Of a stretch of DNA of 64,000 nucleotides, positions 45,701-55,456 are shown piece after piece. Source of the stretch: GWB2-37-7 sp942492835 (GTDB taxonomy: Bacteria > Bacillota > Clostridia > Lutisporales > Lutisporaceae); assembly GCA_942492835.1 (NCBI GenBank), contig OW818645.1:1302001-1366000 (forward strand), written 5' to 3'. Under the pieces are notes generated by a model, which was not told the origin of the DNA, searched no databases, and saw nothing but the letters and a program-made list of their open reading frames with translations. Numbering within the stretch: the first letter of the stretch is position 1; the number at the start of each line of letters is the position of its first letter. Made by a program: the position numbers and the translations under genes.

Positions 45701-47242
45701 TTAATGTCTAAAATGCCTCATTCCTGTAAATATCATGGCAATTCCATTCTTGTTACATTCATCTATAGAATCTTGGTCTCTTAAGGAGCCACCTGGTTGA
45801 ATTATTGCCCTTATGCCTGCTTTTGCAGCTACTTGAACTACATCATTAAATGGGAAATAAGCATCTGATGCTAGTACCGCTCCTTTTGCTTTCTCTCCAG
45901 CTCTTTCAATACTCATTTCTGTAGGCCATATCCTATTTACCTGACCGCCGCCTATACCTAATGTTGTATTATCCTTTGCAATTACAATGGCGTTTGATTT
46001 TACATGCTTAACAACCTTCCAAGCAAACATCAAATCCTTCATATCCTCTTCGCTTGGCTTTTGTTCAGTAACATACTTTATATCCTGCATATCAAAATCC
46101 TTTTGATCCTCTTCTTGCAGTAATATGCCTCCATTTACCTTCTTTATGTCAAGGTTACCTTGTTCTATATGCTCGATATCTGGAAGCTGCATTATTCTTA
46201 TATTTTTCTTTCTTTTTAGTATTTCCAAAGCCTCTTGACTATATGACGGTGCAATTACAATATCAATAAAGATTTTATTTATTTCTTCAGCAGTTTTTAC
46301 ATCTACAGTTCTATTTAATGCAACTATTCCCCCAAAAATCGATACAGGATCTGCATTAAATGCTTTTATGTAAGCTTCATATATATCTTCTCCAACGCCT
46401 ACACCACATGGGGTGGAATGCTTTGATGCTACTGCAGCTGGCTTCTTGAATTCCTTTACAGCCTGCACCGCACCGTTAGCATCATTTAAATTACAGAAGG
46501 AAAGCTCCTTCCCATGAAGCTGTACCGCATTGACTAAACCACCCTTTGCAGGCAGCATTTCTTTGTAGTAAGCTCCTGTCTGATGTGGGTTTTCTCCATA
46601 TCTTAAATCCTGAAGCTTTTCATATGTCATAGTTACAACCTCTGGATATTGCTCCAGTCCAGCTTTGTCCCATAAATAGTTTGCTATCAAACAGTCATAG
46701 CTTGCAGTATGTGAGAATACTTTTGCTGAAAGCTTAAATTTAGTATCTAAGCATACATCACCTTGTTGTTCCAGCTCGTCAATCACCTTATCATAATCTG
46801 ATGGATCAATTACTACAGTAACATATTTATAATTCTTAGCAGCTGCACGAAGCATGGAAGGTCCGCCGATATCAATGTTTTCTATTGCTTCATCCAAAGC
46901 TACATTTTGTTTTTCTATAGTCTTTCTAAAAGGATATAGATTTACTACTACCAAATCTATAGTTTCAATATTAAATTCCTTCAAGGTGTTCATATGCTCT
47001 TGGTTATCTCTCATAGCCAGCAAGCCTGCATGTATTCTAGGATGAAGTGTCTTTACTCTACCATCCAAACACTCAGGAAAACCTGTGATTTCTGAGATTC
47101 CAATAACCTTAATTCCTGCTTCCTCTAATGCTTTTGCTGTACCTCCAGTAGATATTATCTCTACTCCATTTTTCACTAGTTTTTTTGCAAATTCTACTAT
47201 CCCTGTCTTATCAGAAACACTTATTAAAGCTCTTTTTATCAT
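45701..47242 (-). CDS. purH: Bifunctional AICAR formyltransferase/IMP cyclohydrolase
   Basis: A 513-residue enzyme of the last two IMP steps. The N-terminal MGS-like IMP cyclohydrolase domain is ALISVSDKTGIVEFAKKLVK ... TLHPRIHAGLL. The AICAR transformylase domain has the catalytic Lys-His region VASKHSTPCGVG and the late IIQPGGSLRDQDSI. GAGGAGTGATACC precedes the ATG. Last gene of the purL-E-C-F-M-N-H operon. Confidence 0.97.
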   Translation of the reverse strand: MIKRALISVSDKTGIVEFAKKLVKNGVEIISTGGTAKALEEAGIKVIGISEITGFPECLDGRVKTLHPRIHAGLLAMRDNQEHMNTLKEFNIETIDLVVVNLYPFRKTIEKQNVALDEAIENIDIGGPSMLRAAAKNYKYVTVVIDPSDYDKVIDELEQQGDVCLDTKFKLSAKVFSHTASYDCLIANYLWDKAGLEQYPEVVTMTYEKLQDLRYGENPHQTGAYYKEMLPAKGGLVNAVQLHGKELSFCNLNDANGAVQAVKEFKKPAAVASKHSTPCGVGVGEDIYEAYIKAFNADPVSIFGGIVALNRTVDVKTAEEINKIFIDIVIAPSYSQEALEILKRKKNIRIMQLPDIEHIEQGNLDIKKVNGGILLQEEDQKDFDMQDIKYVTEQKPSEEDMKDLMFAWKVVKHVKSNAIVIAKDNTTLGIGGGQVNRIWPTEMSIERAGEKAKGAVLASDAYFPFNDVVQVAAKAGIRAIIQPGGSLRDQDSIDECNKNGIAMIFTGMRHFRH

Positions 47243-47255
47243 GGTATCACTCCTC

Positions 47256-47879
47256 TTATAGAATTTTTACCCGTCTACCCTGTATCTCAAGCTTTTCATC
47301 ACAAAATAATGCAGCAGCTTTTACGATCAACTGATGCTCAACTTCTAGAACCTTAGCTGCTAGGGTTTCTGCAGTATCTTCATAAACTACAGTTACTGAC
47401 TGCTGTAATATAATAGCCCCAGTATCCGTTCCCTCGTCAACAAAATGAACAGTTGCGCCGGACACCTTTGCACCATATTCAATAACAGCCTTGTGCACCC
47501 GCTCTCCATAAAAACCGTTGCCGCAAAATGATGGTATAAGAGAAGGATGGATGTTTATAACCCTTCCTTCGTATTCCTTAACAATATCTGTAGGCAGAAT
47601 GCTCAAATAGCCTGCCAGTATAATAAGTCCTATATCCCGACTTTTTAGCTGTTTACTCATTTCTGCATCAAAGTTGGTCTTACTGTCAAAGCTTTTTTTG
47701 TTGATAGCAATAGCTTCAATATTATGCTTTTTTGCCCGCTGAAGTCCATATGCATTTTCTTTATCTGATATTACTACAGCAATATTACCATTGATAGTGC
47801 CGTTTAAAGCTGCATCAATCAGTGCCTGTAGGTTACTACCGCTTCCTGATATCAAAACTGCAATATTTAACCTTGACAC
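47256..47879 (-). CDS. purN: Phosphoribosylglycinamide formyltransferase (GAR transformylase)
   Basis: A 207-residue folate-dependent enzyme. It has the N-terminal VLISGSGSNLQALIDA, the active-site Asn-His-Asp set in RVINIHPSLIPSF and FVDEGTDTGAII. It begins GTG after GGAGG at nine bases and overlaps purM by 13 bases. Cytoplasmic. Confidence 0.97.
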   Translation of the reverse strand: MSRLNIAVLISGSGSNLQALIDAALNGTINGNIAVVISDKENAYGLQRAKKHNIEAIAINKKSFDSKTNFDAEMSKQLKSRDIGLIILAGYLSILPTDIVKEYEGRVINIHPSLIPSFCGNGFYGERVHKAVIEYGAKVSGATVHFVDEGTDTGAIILQQSVTVVYEDTAETLAAKVLEVEHQLIVKAAALFCDEKLEIQGRRVKIL

Positions 47880-48919
47880 AGCTCAATGCCTCCCTCGCCT
47901 TTTATTACCTCTCCTATTAAATAAGCCTTTTCATTCATGGATTTAAGCTCTGACATTACTTTGTCTACATCATTTTTGTTCACTACCAACACTAAACCTA
48001 TTCCCATATTATAGGTATTAAACATTTCCTTCTGTTCTATATTGCCCAGTCTTTGCATCAATTTGAATATTGGCAATACTGGTACACTAGAGAGGTTTAT
48101 CTTTGCTTTTAGTCCTTTTGGTATAGTTCTTGGTATATTCTCTATAAAACCGCCCCCTGTGATGTGGGCAATTCCATTTATGTTTACTCGTTCTATAAGC
48201 TCTAGTATAGTTTTTACATAAATTCTAGTTGGCTTTAGAAGTTCTTCTCCCAATGTGCAGTCAAGTTCTTCAAAGGTTGAATCAACTGTATAATTATTTA
48301 GCTCAAAGAATAGCTTCCTTACAAGAGAGAAGCCATTACTATGAACTCCGCTAGAAGCCAAGCCTATTATTGCATCACCTTCTGATACGTTAGCACCGTT
48401 TATAACCTTATCCTTGTCTACAATACCTACTGCAAAGCCTGCTACATCATACTCTCCTCTTTTGTAGAAGCCGGGCATCTCTGCTGTTTCTCCGCCTATC
48501 AATGCACAACCAGCTTCAACACAGCCATCGCATACTCCCTTGACAATATCTGAGGTTGCCTTTGGCTCTAGCACTCCAGTGCCTATATAGTCTAAAAAGT
48601 ATAGTGGCTTTGCTCCATGACATACTATATCATTTACACACATTGCAACACAATCAATACCAATAGAGTCATGTCTACCTGTCATAAAAGCTAATTGCAG
48701 TTTTGTTCCTACTCCATCAGTACCAGATACCAAAATTGGCTTCTTATATTTCTCTGTATCTATCTCAAAAAAACCTCCGAAGCTGCCTAAACCTCCAATT
48801 ACGCCTGGTATTTCTGTTTTTTTGGTATGTTCCTTTATTAGTCTTACTGTCTCATAACCTGCTTCTACATCTACACCAGCACTTTTATAGGTTACTCTTT
48901 GAATTTCTTTATCGCTCAT
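47867..48919 (-). CDS. purM: Phosphoribosylformylglycinamidine cyclo-ligase (AIR synthetase)
   Basis: A 350-residue ATP-dependent ring closure enzyme. Motifs are YKSAGVDVEAGYETVRLIKE, SGTDGVGTKLQLAF, CVNDIVCHGAKPLYFLDY and GGETAEMPGFY. I place the start at 48919 (MSDKEIQ), after GAAGGTAGAG. The longer open frame would run into purF. It overlaps purN. Confidence 0.97.
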   Translation of the reverse strand: MSDKEIQRVTYKSAGVDVEAGYETVRLIKEHTKKTEIPGVIGGLGSFGGFFEIDTEKYKKPILVSGTDGVGTKLQLAFMTGRHDSIGIDCVAMCVNDIVCHGAKPLYFLDYIGTGVLEPKATSDIVKGVCDGCVEAGCALIGGETAEMPGFYKRGEYDVAGFAVGIVDKDKVINGANVSEGDAIIGLASSGVHSNGFSLVRKLFFELNNYTVDSTFEELDCTLGEELLKPTRIYVKTILELIERVNINGIAHITGGGFIENIPRTIPKGLKAKINLSSVPVLPIFKLMQRLGNIEQKEMFNTYNMGIGLVLVVNKNDVDKVMSELKSMNEKAYLIGEVIKGEGGIELCQG

Positions 48920-48923
48920 TGCT

Positions 48924-50342
48924 CTACCTTCTTTCAAATACATGCTTATCGCAGTCTTCTGTAATATCAACAGGATATTTTCCATTGAAGCAAGCTGTAC
49001 AAAAACCTTTTCCTTTACTGGATACTGATTCAAGTAAGCCTTCATAGCTTAAATACCCTAGACTGTCTGCATCTATTTTTTCTTTTATCATTTCTAATAA
49101 ATTACTTGCTCCCATAAGCTCATTGCTTCTCTGAGTATCAATTCCAAAATAGCAGGAATGTATAACCATCGGAGAACTTACTCTAACATGTACCTCTTTT
49201 GCCCCTGCATCTCTTAGAGCTTGGACTATTTTCTTACTGGTAGTACCTCTAACAATACTGTCGTCTACCATTACTATCCTTTTACCCTCAATTTGCTTTT
49301 TTAGAGGATTAAGCTTTAGTGTTACACCCAGCTCTCTAGTTTCTTGAGAGGGTTGAATAAATGTTCTACCTATATATCGATTTTTTATTAGACCTATTGT
49401 ATAAGGTATCCCTGATTCTTTTGCATAGCCAATAGCAGCAGGTGTTCCGGAGTCAGGCACACAGATAACTAAGTCTGCATCTGCAGGCTGTTCCTTAGCA
49501 AGTATTCTGCCTGCATTTTCTCTTGAACCATATACGCTAATACCGTCAATAATGCTGTCTGGTCGTGCAAAGTATATGTATTCAAATATACAAGAGGCTT
49601 TTTTTTCTGGTTCAGTTTGAATACTTCTTAGTCCTTTTTCGTCAATAATGATTATTTCTCCTGGGTTCACATCTCTTACGAACTTTGCTCCCAGAGTATC
49701 TAGTGCGCAACTTTCTGATGCCAGTACATATCCTTCTCCCAGCATACCTAGCACCAAAGGACGCAGACCATGCTTATCTCTTACTCCAATAAGCTCATCA
49801 TTTGTCATGATAACTAGGGAATAAGAACCCCTTATTACATCCATGGTTCTTGTTATAGCATCATCAATATTATCCTTATAGTTTTTTGCTATAAGGCAAG
49901 CAATTATCTCACTGTCAATAGAGGTGGTGAAAATCATACCCTGATCCTCCATCTCCCGTCTTAATGCATGTGCATTTACAAGGTTGCCATTATGAGCAAG
50001 CGCTATTGTCCCATTCTTGTACTTAACTACCAAAGGCTGTGCATTTGTTACAAAGCTTTCTCCTGTAGTGGAGTATCTCACGTGACCTATACAGCTATCA
50101 CCCTTAAGAAGGTTTAGTATTTTGTCATCAAAAACCTCCGAAACCAAACCCATTTCCTTATAGCAGGTTATTATGCCATCATTTTTTACAGCTAGACCTG
50201 CACTTTCCTGACCTCTATGTTGAAGCGCAATCAAGCCGTGGTAGGCAAGTACTGATGTGTTAATATTATTTTTTTCATAAATCCCGATAACACCGCATTC
50301 TTCTTTTGGCTTGTCATCATCATATAAATTTATATTTTGCAT
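48924..50342 (-). CDS. purF: Amidophosphoribosyltransferase
   Basis: A 472-residue first enzyme of de novo purine synthesis. A short propeptide of 15 residues precedes catalytic Cys16 in EECGVIGIYE, exposed after self-cleavage. The glutaminase domain is followed by the phosphoribosyltransferase domain with the PRPP loop RIVMVDDSIVRGTTSKK. The C-terminal Cys residues (SSKGKGFCTACFNGKYP) fit the FeS-containing type. Start at 50342, after GGGAG at eight bases. An upstream in-frame start would overlap purC. Confidence 0.97.
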   Translation of the reverse strand: MQNINLYDDDKPKEECGVIGIYEKNNINTSVLAYHGLIALQHRGQESAGLAVKNDGIITCYKEMGLVSEVFDDKILNLLKGDSCIGHVRYSTTGESFVTNAQPLVVKYKNGTIALAHNGNLVNAHALRREMEDQGMIFTTSIDSEIIACLIAKNYKDNIDDAITRTMDVIRGSYSLVIMTNDELIGVRDKHGLRPLVLGMLGEGYVLASESCALDTLGAKFVRDVNPGEIIIIDEKGLRSIQTEPEKKASCIFEYIYFARPDSIIDGISVYGSRENAGRILAKEQPADADLVICVPDSGTPAAIGYAKESGIPYTIGLIKNRYIGRTFIQPSQETRELGVTLKLNPLKKQIEGKRIVMVDDSIVRGTTSKKIVQALRDAGAKEVHVRVSSPMVIHSCYFGIDTQRSNELMGASNLLEMIKEKIDADSLGYLSYEGLLESVSSKGKGFCTACFNGKYPVDITEDCDKHVFERR

Positions 50343-50373
50343 CGCTATACTCCCATTTCTGAAATGTAGATTT

Positions 50374-51081
50374 TTATCCACAAATTCTTCCTACTACTTC
50401 CATGTAACCTTCTTCTACCTTACCCATGTCTCTTCTAAATCTATCCTTATCAAGCTTCTCATGAGTTGTTACATCCCATAATCTGCATGTATCTGGTGAT
50501 ATTTCATCTGCTAAAATGATTTCTCCACCAGGTGTTTTACCAAACTCTAGTTTAAAATCAACCAAATCGATGTTTTTTTCCTTCATTACTTCAGTTAGTA
50601 TCTCATTAATTCTTAGAGAAGCTTTTTCTATAATTCTTATTTCCTCTTCTGTTGCTAACTCCATAGCTTTTATATGATATTCGTTAATAAATGGATCTCC
50701 CAACTCATCATTTTTATAGCAATATTCTAAAACTGTAGTGTTTAGTTTTGTGCCTTCCTCTATTCCATAACGCTTAGAAAGTGAGCCAGCAGCATAATTT
50801 CTTACTAACACCTCTATAGGAACTATTTGTACCTTCTTAACCAACATATCTCTATCATTTAATTTTTTGATAAAGTGGGTTTTAATACCTTTAGCTTCAA
50901 GAATCTCAAATAGCTTTGTTGATATAGTGTTGTTCATTATACCCTTGTCAACTATAGTACCCTTTTTTAGTCCATTAAGTGCAGTTGCATCGTCCTTATA
51001 CTCCACTATATATTGATCAGCTATCTCTGTCTTATATACCTTCTTTGCTTTTCCTTCATACAACATATCTAATTTATTCAT
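50374..51081 (-). CDS. purC: SAICAR synthase
   Basis: A 235-residue ATP-dependent enzyme adding aspartate to CAIR. Motifs are LYEGKAKKVYKT, LVKKVQIVPIEVLVRNYAAG and ADEISPDTCRLWD. GAGGAGG precedes the ATG. It follows purE with a one-base gap, implying coupled translation. Confidence 0.97.
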   Translation of the reverse strand: MNKLDMLYEGKAKKVYKTEIADQYIVEYKDDATALNGLKKGTIVDKGIMNNTISTKLFEILEAKGIKTHFIKKLNDRDMLVKKVQIVPIEVLVRNYAAGSLSKRYGIEEGTKLNTTVLEYCYKNDELGDPFINEYHIKAMELATEEEIRIIEKASLRINEILTEVMKEKNIDLVDFKLEFGKTPGGEIILADEISPDTCRLWDVTTHEKLDKDRFRRDMGKVEEGYMEVVGRICG

Positions 51082-51082
51082 A

Positions 51083-51586
51083 TTAAAAAACCTCCTCTTT
51101 AATCTTTTTATCTTTTTCTATTACTGTTCTTTTCATTTCTGCTTTATGCTGTTTTAGCTTTTCCTTTAACTCATCATATCTTAAAGCTAATATTTGAACT
51201 GCCAAGATTCCTGCATTTTCAGCTCCGTCTACCGCTACTGTAGCTACTGGTATTCCAGATGGCATTTGTACAATAGACAAAAGTGAGTCCAATCCATCTA
51301 GTGTTGATGATTTAATTGGTATTCCAATTACTGGTAATGTGGTAAACGCTGCCAAAACTCCAGGCAGGTGAGCTGCTTTTCCAGCTGCTGCAATAATTAC
51401 ATCAAAGCCTTTTGCTTCTGCATTGCTAGCATATTCTACTGCTATTTCTGGTGTTCTGTGTGCTGATATGACACTTACCTCATACAGAACTCCAAATTTC
51501 TTTAAAACATCTACTGCTTTTCTTACAACAGGAAGGTCTGAGTCGCTTCCCATTATTACTGCTACCTTAGGGCTTTTACTTTCCAT
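51083..51586 (-). CDS. purE: N5-carboxyaminoimidazole ribonucleotide mutase
   Basis: A 167-residue class I PurE. Active-site sequences are VIMGSDSDLPV, ISAHRTPE and AAGKAAHLPGVLAAFT. No purK is visible in the cluster, although class I PurE normally needs PurK or a high CO2 supply. AAAGGAGGCACCAT precedes the ATG. Confidence 0.96.
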   Translation of the reverse strand: MESKSPKVAVIMGSDSDLPVVRKAVDVLKKFGVLYEVSVISAHRTPEIAVEYASNAEAKGFDVIIAAAGKAAHLPGVLAAFTTLPVIGIPIKSSTLDGLDSLLSIVQMPSGIPVATVAVDGAENAGILAVQILALRYDELKEKLKQHKAEMKRTVIEKDKKIKEEVF

Positions 51587-51607
51587 ATGGTGCCTCCTTT
51601 TGTGAAC

Positions 51608-54600
51608 TTATAGATAATATTTTACACCCGCTTCGAATAACCCTTGGTTCTTTTCTCCTGATATATTTATGGCAACGCTGTTGCCTCTTCTCTCTGAATG
51701 TCCCATCTTGCCAAGTATTCTACCATCAGGGCTGGTTATTCCTTCTACGTTGTGCATTGAACCATTTGGATTTATACCTACATATTGTGTGGCTATTTGA
51801 CCATTTTCCAATAGATTATTGTAAAGCTTGTCACTAACTATAAATCTACCCTCTCCATGAGATACAGGTATACTATGAATATCTCCAGGCTTTGTATTGC
51901 TAAACCAAGGTGAAAGGTTTGATACCACCTGAGTGGTTGCTATACAGGATATATGTCTTCCACTGGTGTTATAAGTAAGAGTTGGACTATCTTCACCAAT
52001 ATCCTTTATTTCACCATAAGGTACAAGTCCTAGCTTGATTAATGCCTGAAAACCGTTGCATATACCAAGCATCAGTCCATCTCCATGCTTTAATTTCTCT
52101 GTGACAGCTTCTTTTACTCTTGGATTTCTAAACATTGTAGCTATAAACTTACCTGAACCGTCAGGCTCATCTCCTGCACTAAAGCCTCCAGGTAATGCTA
52201 TTATTTGTGAGGAGTTTATCCCATTAACCAGATTTATTATTGAATCCTCAATATCGTTTTGATTCATATTCCGAATAACTAAAGTCTGCGCAATACCGCC
52301 TGCTCTTTCAAAAGCTGCTGCAGTATCATACTCACAGTTTGTTCCTGGGAATACCGGTATAAGAATTCTAGGTGCTGCAAGCTTGATACCTGCATGTGTT
52401 TTAGCTGTAGAGTTATAGAAGCTGTGATTTGTAGCTTTCTCACTCTTTATCTTTGATAGACTGCTTGGGAAAACCTCAGAAAGAGGATTCTGCCATGCAT
52501 TTAGTGCTTCTTCAAGCTCTATGATTTCACCATGGAAGCTTATTTCTGGCTTTGACTGTGTTGCTCCTAACACTTTATAGTTTAGTCCTTCTAGTAAGGC
52601 TTTAACATCATACTCATTGCTTATTTCTAAAATCACGTTGCCATAATCATCCGTGAACAGTTCTTCAAGCTTCATGTCTTTTGCAATGTTCATTCCTATC
52701 ATGTTTCCAAAGCACATTTTGCTTATAGCGGCTGCTACTCCTCCATGCTTCACAACTGCTGAAGACAAGATTCTGCCTTCTCCTGTTAGTGAACTTAACT
52801 TATCTAAGTTTTTCTTAAGTTGTATGAAGTCAGGCATTTCTTCTTTATTCCTATCTACACAAAGCATTACAATATTACTTCCGAGTTTTTTAAATTCAGA
52901 AGATATAACCTTATTTACATCCATTGTACCCACTGCAAAGGCTACTAAGGTAGGTGGCACGTTTATATCCTTAAAGGTGCCTGACATGCTGTCTTTTCCA
53001 CCAATTGCAGGTATTTTAAGCATTGACTGTGCATAGAATGCTCCCAGCAATGCACTTAATGGCTTGCCCCATTTTTCTGGCTCCTTGCCAAGCTTTTCAA
53101 AGTATTCCTGTAGGGTTAGGCGAAGCTTGCTGTAATCAGCGCCAAAGGCTGCTGCTTTTACTGCGGCCTCTATAACAGCATACATTCCACCATGAAAAGG
53201 ACTCCAGGTAGATAGGTATGGGTTAAAACCATAGGTCATAGTAGCTGCTGTATTTGTATCAGCATTTTGTACTGGAAGCTTCATAACTAATCCATCAGTA
53301 GGAGTAGCTTGATACTCTCCGCCAAAAGGCATTAGTACAGTAGCACTGCCTATACTGCTATCAAAACGCTCTACCAATCCTCTTTGACCACATATATTTA
53401 GATCCTTTAGATTTTCTATCCATTTGCTCTTTAAATCTTTAATATCAGTATTATCCTGCTTTATTTTCTCAAAATAGCTTATCTGCTCTGGTGCTTCTAT
53501 TGTAGCCTTAGTATTTTGCTTAACTCCATTTGTATTTAGAAATTCTCTGTTTATATCGACAATAGTCTTTTTCTTCCACTGCAACACAAGTCTTTTTTGC
53601 TCAGTAACCTCAGCCACCTTTATTGCTTCCAGATTTTCATTAGCAGCATAACTTATAAAGGTATCTAAGTCCTTTGAATCAAGCAATACTGCCATTCTTT
53701 CCTGTGATTCAGAAATTGCTAGCTCAGTTCCGTCTAGTCCTTCATATTTTTTAGGAACTGCATCTAAATCTATTACAAGACCGTCGGCGAGTTCTCCTAT
53801 AGCAACTGCAACCCCTCCTGCTCCGAAGTCATTGCACTTTTTAATCAGCTTACTAACTTTAGAGTTTCTAAACAACCTCTGTATTTTTCGTTCTACTGGA
53901 GGATTGCCCTTTTGCACCTCTGCTCCACAGTTTATTATGGATTTATCATCATGCTCTTTAGAAGAGCCTGTAGCACCGCCACAGCCATCCCTTCCAGTTC
54001 TGCCGCCAAGCAATACAATTACATCGCCTACATTATCAGTGTCCCTAACAACATTTTCTCTAGGTGCTGCTCCAAGCACTGCCCCAATCTCCATACGCTT
54101 TGCTACATAGTTTGGATGATATATTTCTGCTACCTGTCCTGTAGCTAAGCCAATTTGGTTTCCATAGGAGCTGTAGCCTGTTGCTGCACCTGTAGTTATC
54201 TTCCTTTGAGGAAGCTTTCCTGGTATTGTAGCTTCTATAGGTGTTCTTGGATCTGCACTGCCTGTTACCCTCATAGCTCCAAATACGAAAGATCTGCCTG
54301 AAAGAGGATCTCTTATTGCTCCTCCCAGACAAGTTGCCGCTCCGCCGAAGGGTTCTATCTCAGTAGGATGATTGTGAGTTTCGTTTTTGAACATCAACAG
54401 CCATTCCTCTGTTTTACCATCCACATCAACATCAACAACGACGCTGCATGCGTTTATCTCGTCAGATACCTCTAAATCATTTAACAGTCCCTGCTTTCGC
54501 ATTTCCTTCATAGCAATAGTGGCTATGTCCATAAGATTTATATCTCTTTTTACATCCTTATAAACATATTTTCTTGCTTGTTTGTATAAATCTAGAGCTT

Positions 54601-55357
54601 GCTCTACTCCCCTATTGTAAACGCTATCTTTTATAGTAATATCTTGAATTTCTGTGTGAAAGGTTGTATGTCTGCAGTGATCAGACCAATATGTGTCTAT
54701 AACACGTATTTCTGTAATAGATGGGTCTCTTTTCTCTATATCTCTAAAATATTGTTGGCAAAATGCCAAATCTTCAAGGCTCATTGCCAATCCTAAATCC
54801 TGTGCAAAAGCTTTTTGCTGCTCTTTATTTAAACTTATAAATCCTCTTATGATTTCTACATCGTTTGCTTCAAAGGACTCCATATCCAGCTTTGAAGGCT
54901 TCTCCATAGCTGCTTCCCTTGAGTCGGACTGATTTATGCAATAAGCTTTTATCTTATTTAGCTCTTCCTTTGATATATCTCCCTTTAGCACAATAAGCTT
55001 TGCAGTCTTAACAATAGCATGTTCCTTCTGTGTAAGTATCTGTATACACTGAGTAGCTGAATCAGCTCGTTGATCATACTGTCCTGGGAGGTACTCAATA
55101 GCAAATAGCTTCTCGTCATTTCCTATAGCTAATTCCTCATTATATACCATATCTACATTGGTCTCAGAGAAAATAAGCTTGCTAGCTTCCTTGTATTCCT
55201 CATTACTTAGTCCTTCGACATCATAACGATTAATAATTCTTACTTCTTTAATACCCTTAACCAAAAGGTTTTCCTTAACTTCGTGGTATAAGTTCTTCGC
55301 TTCTGCGGCATATTCCTGTTTCTTCTCTACATATATTCTTCTGACTTTATTTTCCAT
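51608..55357 (-). CDS. purL: Phosphoribosylformylglycinamidine synthase, single-chain clostridial type
   Basis: A 1249-residue fused FGAM synthase with both ATP-grasp-like AIRS/PurM-fold halves and a C-terminal glutaminase (RILIPVFPGTNCEYDTAAAF, LGICNGFQAL with the nucleophilic Cys, HGEGRFI with the His). So no separate PurQ or PurS is needed. ATG 55357 lies ten bases after AAGGAGG; a GTG three codons upstream sits inside that site. First gene of the operon, with a short shared intergenic region to a divergent LysR gene. Confidence 0.96.
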   Translation of the reverse strand: MENKVRRIYVEKKQEYAAEAKNLYHEVKENLLVKGIKEVRIINRYDVEGLSNEEYKEASKLIFSETNVDMVYNEELAIGNDEKLFAIEYLPGQYDQRADSATQCIQILTQKEHAIVKTAKLIVLKGDISKEELNKIKAYCINQSDSREAAMEKPSKLDMESFEANDVEIIRGFISLNKEQQKAFAQDLGLAMSLEDLAFCQQYFRDIEKRDPSITEIRVIDTYWSDHCRHTTFHTEIQDITIKDSVYNRGVEQALDLYKQARKYVYKDVKRDINLMDIATIAMKEMRKQGLLNDLEVSDEINACSVVVDVDVDGKTEEWLLMFKNETHNHPTEIEPFGGAATCLGGAIRDPLSGRSFVFGAMRVTGSADPRTPIEATIPGKLPQRKITTGAATGYSSYGNQIGLATGQVAEIYHPNYVAKRMEIGAVLGAAPRENVVRDTDNVGDVIVLLGGRTGRDGCGGATGSSKEHDDKSIINCGAEVQKGNPPVERKIQRLFRNSKVSKLIKKCNDFGAGGVAVAIGELADGLVIDLDAVPKKYEGLDGTELAISESQERMAVLLDSKDLDTFISYAANENLEAIKVAEVTEQKRLVLQWKKKTIVDINREFLNTNGVKQNTKATIEAPEQISYFEKIKQDNTDIKDLKSKWIENLKDLNICGQRGLVERFDSSIGSATVLMPFGGEYQATPTDGLVMKLPVQNADTNTAATMTYGFNPYLSTWSPFHGGMYAVIEAAVKAAAFGADYSKLRLTLQEYFEKLGKEPEKWGKPLSALLGAFYAQSMLKIPAIGGKDSMSGTFKDINVPPTLVAFAVGTMDVNKVISSEFKKLGSNIVMLCVDRNKEEMPDFIQLKKNLDKLSSLTGEGRILSSAVVKHGGVAAAISKMCFGNMIGMNIAKDMKLEELFTDDYGNVILEISNEYDVKALLEGLNYKVLGATQSKPEISFHGEIIELEEALNAWQNPLSEVFPSSLSKIKSEKATNHSFYNSTAKTHAGIKLAAPRILIPVFPGTNCEYDTAAAFERAGGIAQTLVIRNMNQNDIEDSIINLVNGINSSQIIALPGGFSAGDEPDGSGKFIATMFRNPRVKEAVTEKLKHGDGLMLGICNGFQALIKLGLVPYGEIKDIGEDSPTLTYNTSGRHISCIATTQVVSNLSPWFSNTKPGDIHSIPVSHGEGRFIVSDKLYNNLLENGQIATQYVGINPNGSMHNVEGITSPDGRILGKMGHSERRGNSVAINISGEKNQGLFEAGVKYYL

Positions 55358-55400
55358 GGGTTTCACCCCTCCTTGTCTTTACAGCATAATTTTAACATAG

Positions 55401-55417
55401 TATAATTGATAATTATA
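55401..55417. promoter_or_regulatory. Possible LysR-type regulator binding site
   Basis: TATAATT-GAT-AATTATA (55401-55417), a 7-3-7 inverted repeat in the 99-base purL/lysR divergent region. It fits the T-N11-A pattern of LysR operators, but AT-rich DNA makes such matches common. Confidence 0.35.
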
Positions 55418-55456
55418 ATTAATATTTTTAATACTTATTATAAGGAGTGCTTATCA

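Noticed and set aside
48920..49045. Longer PurM reaching into purF
   Set aside because: It lies inside purF coding sequence. MSDKEIQ with its own ribosome site gives the family length.
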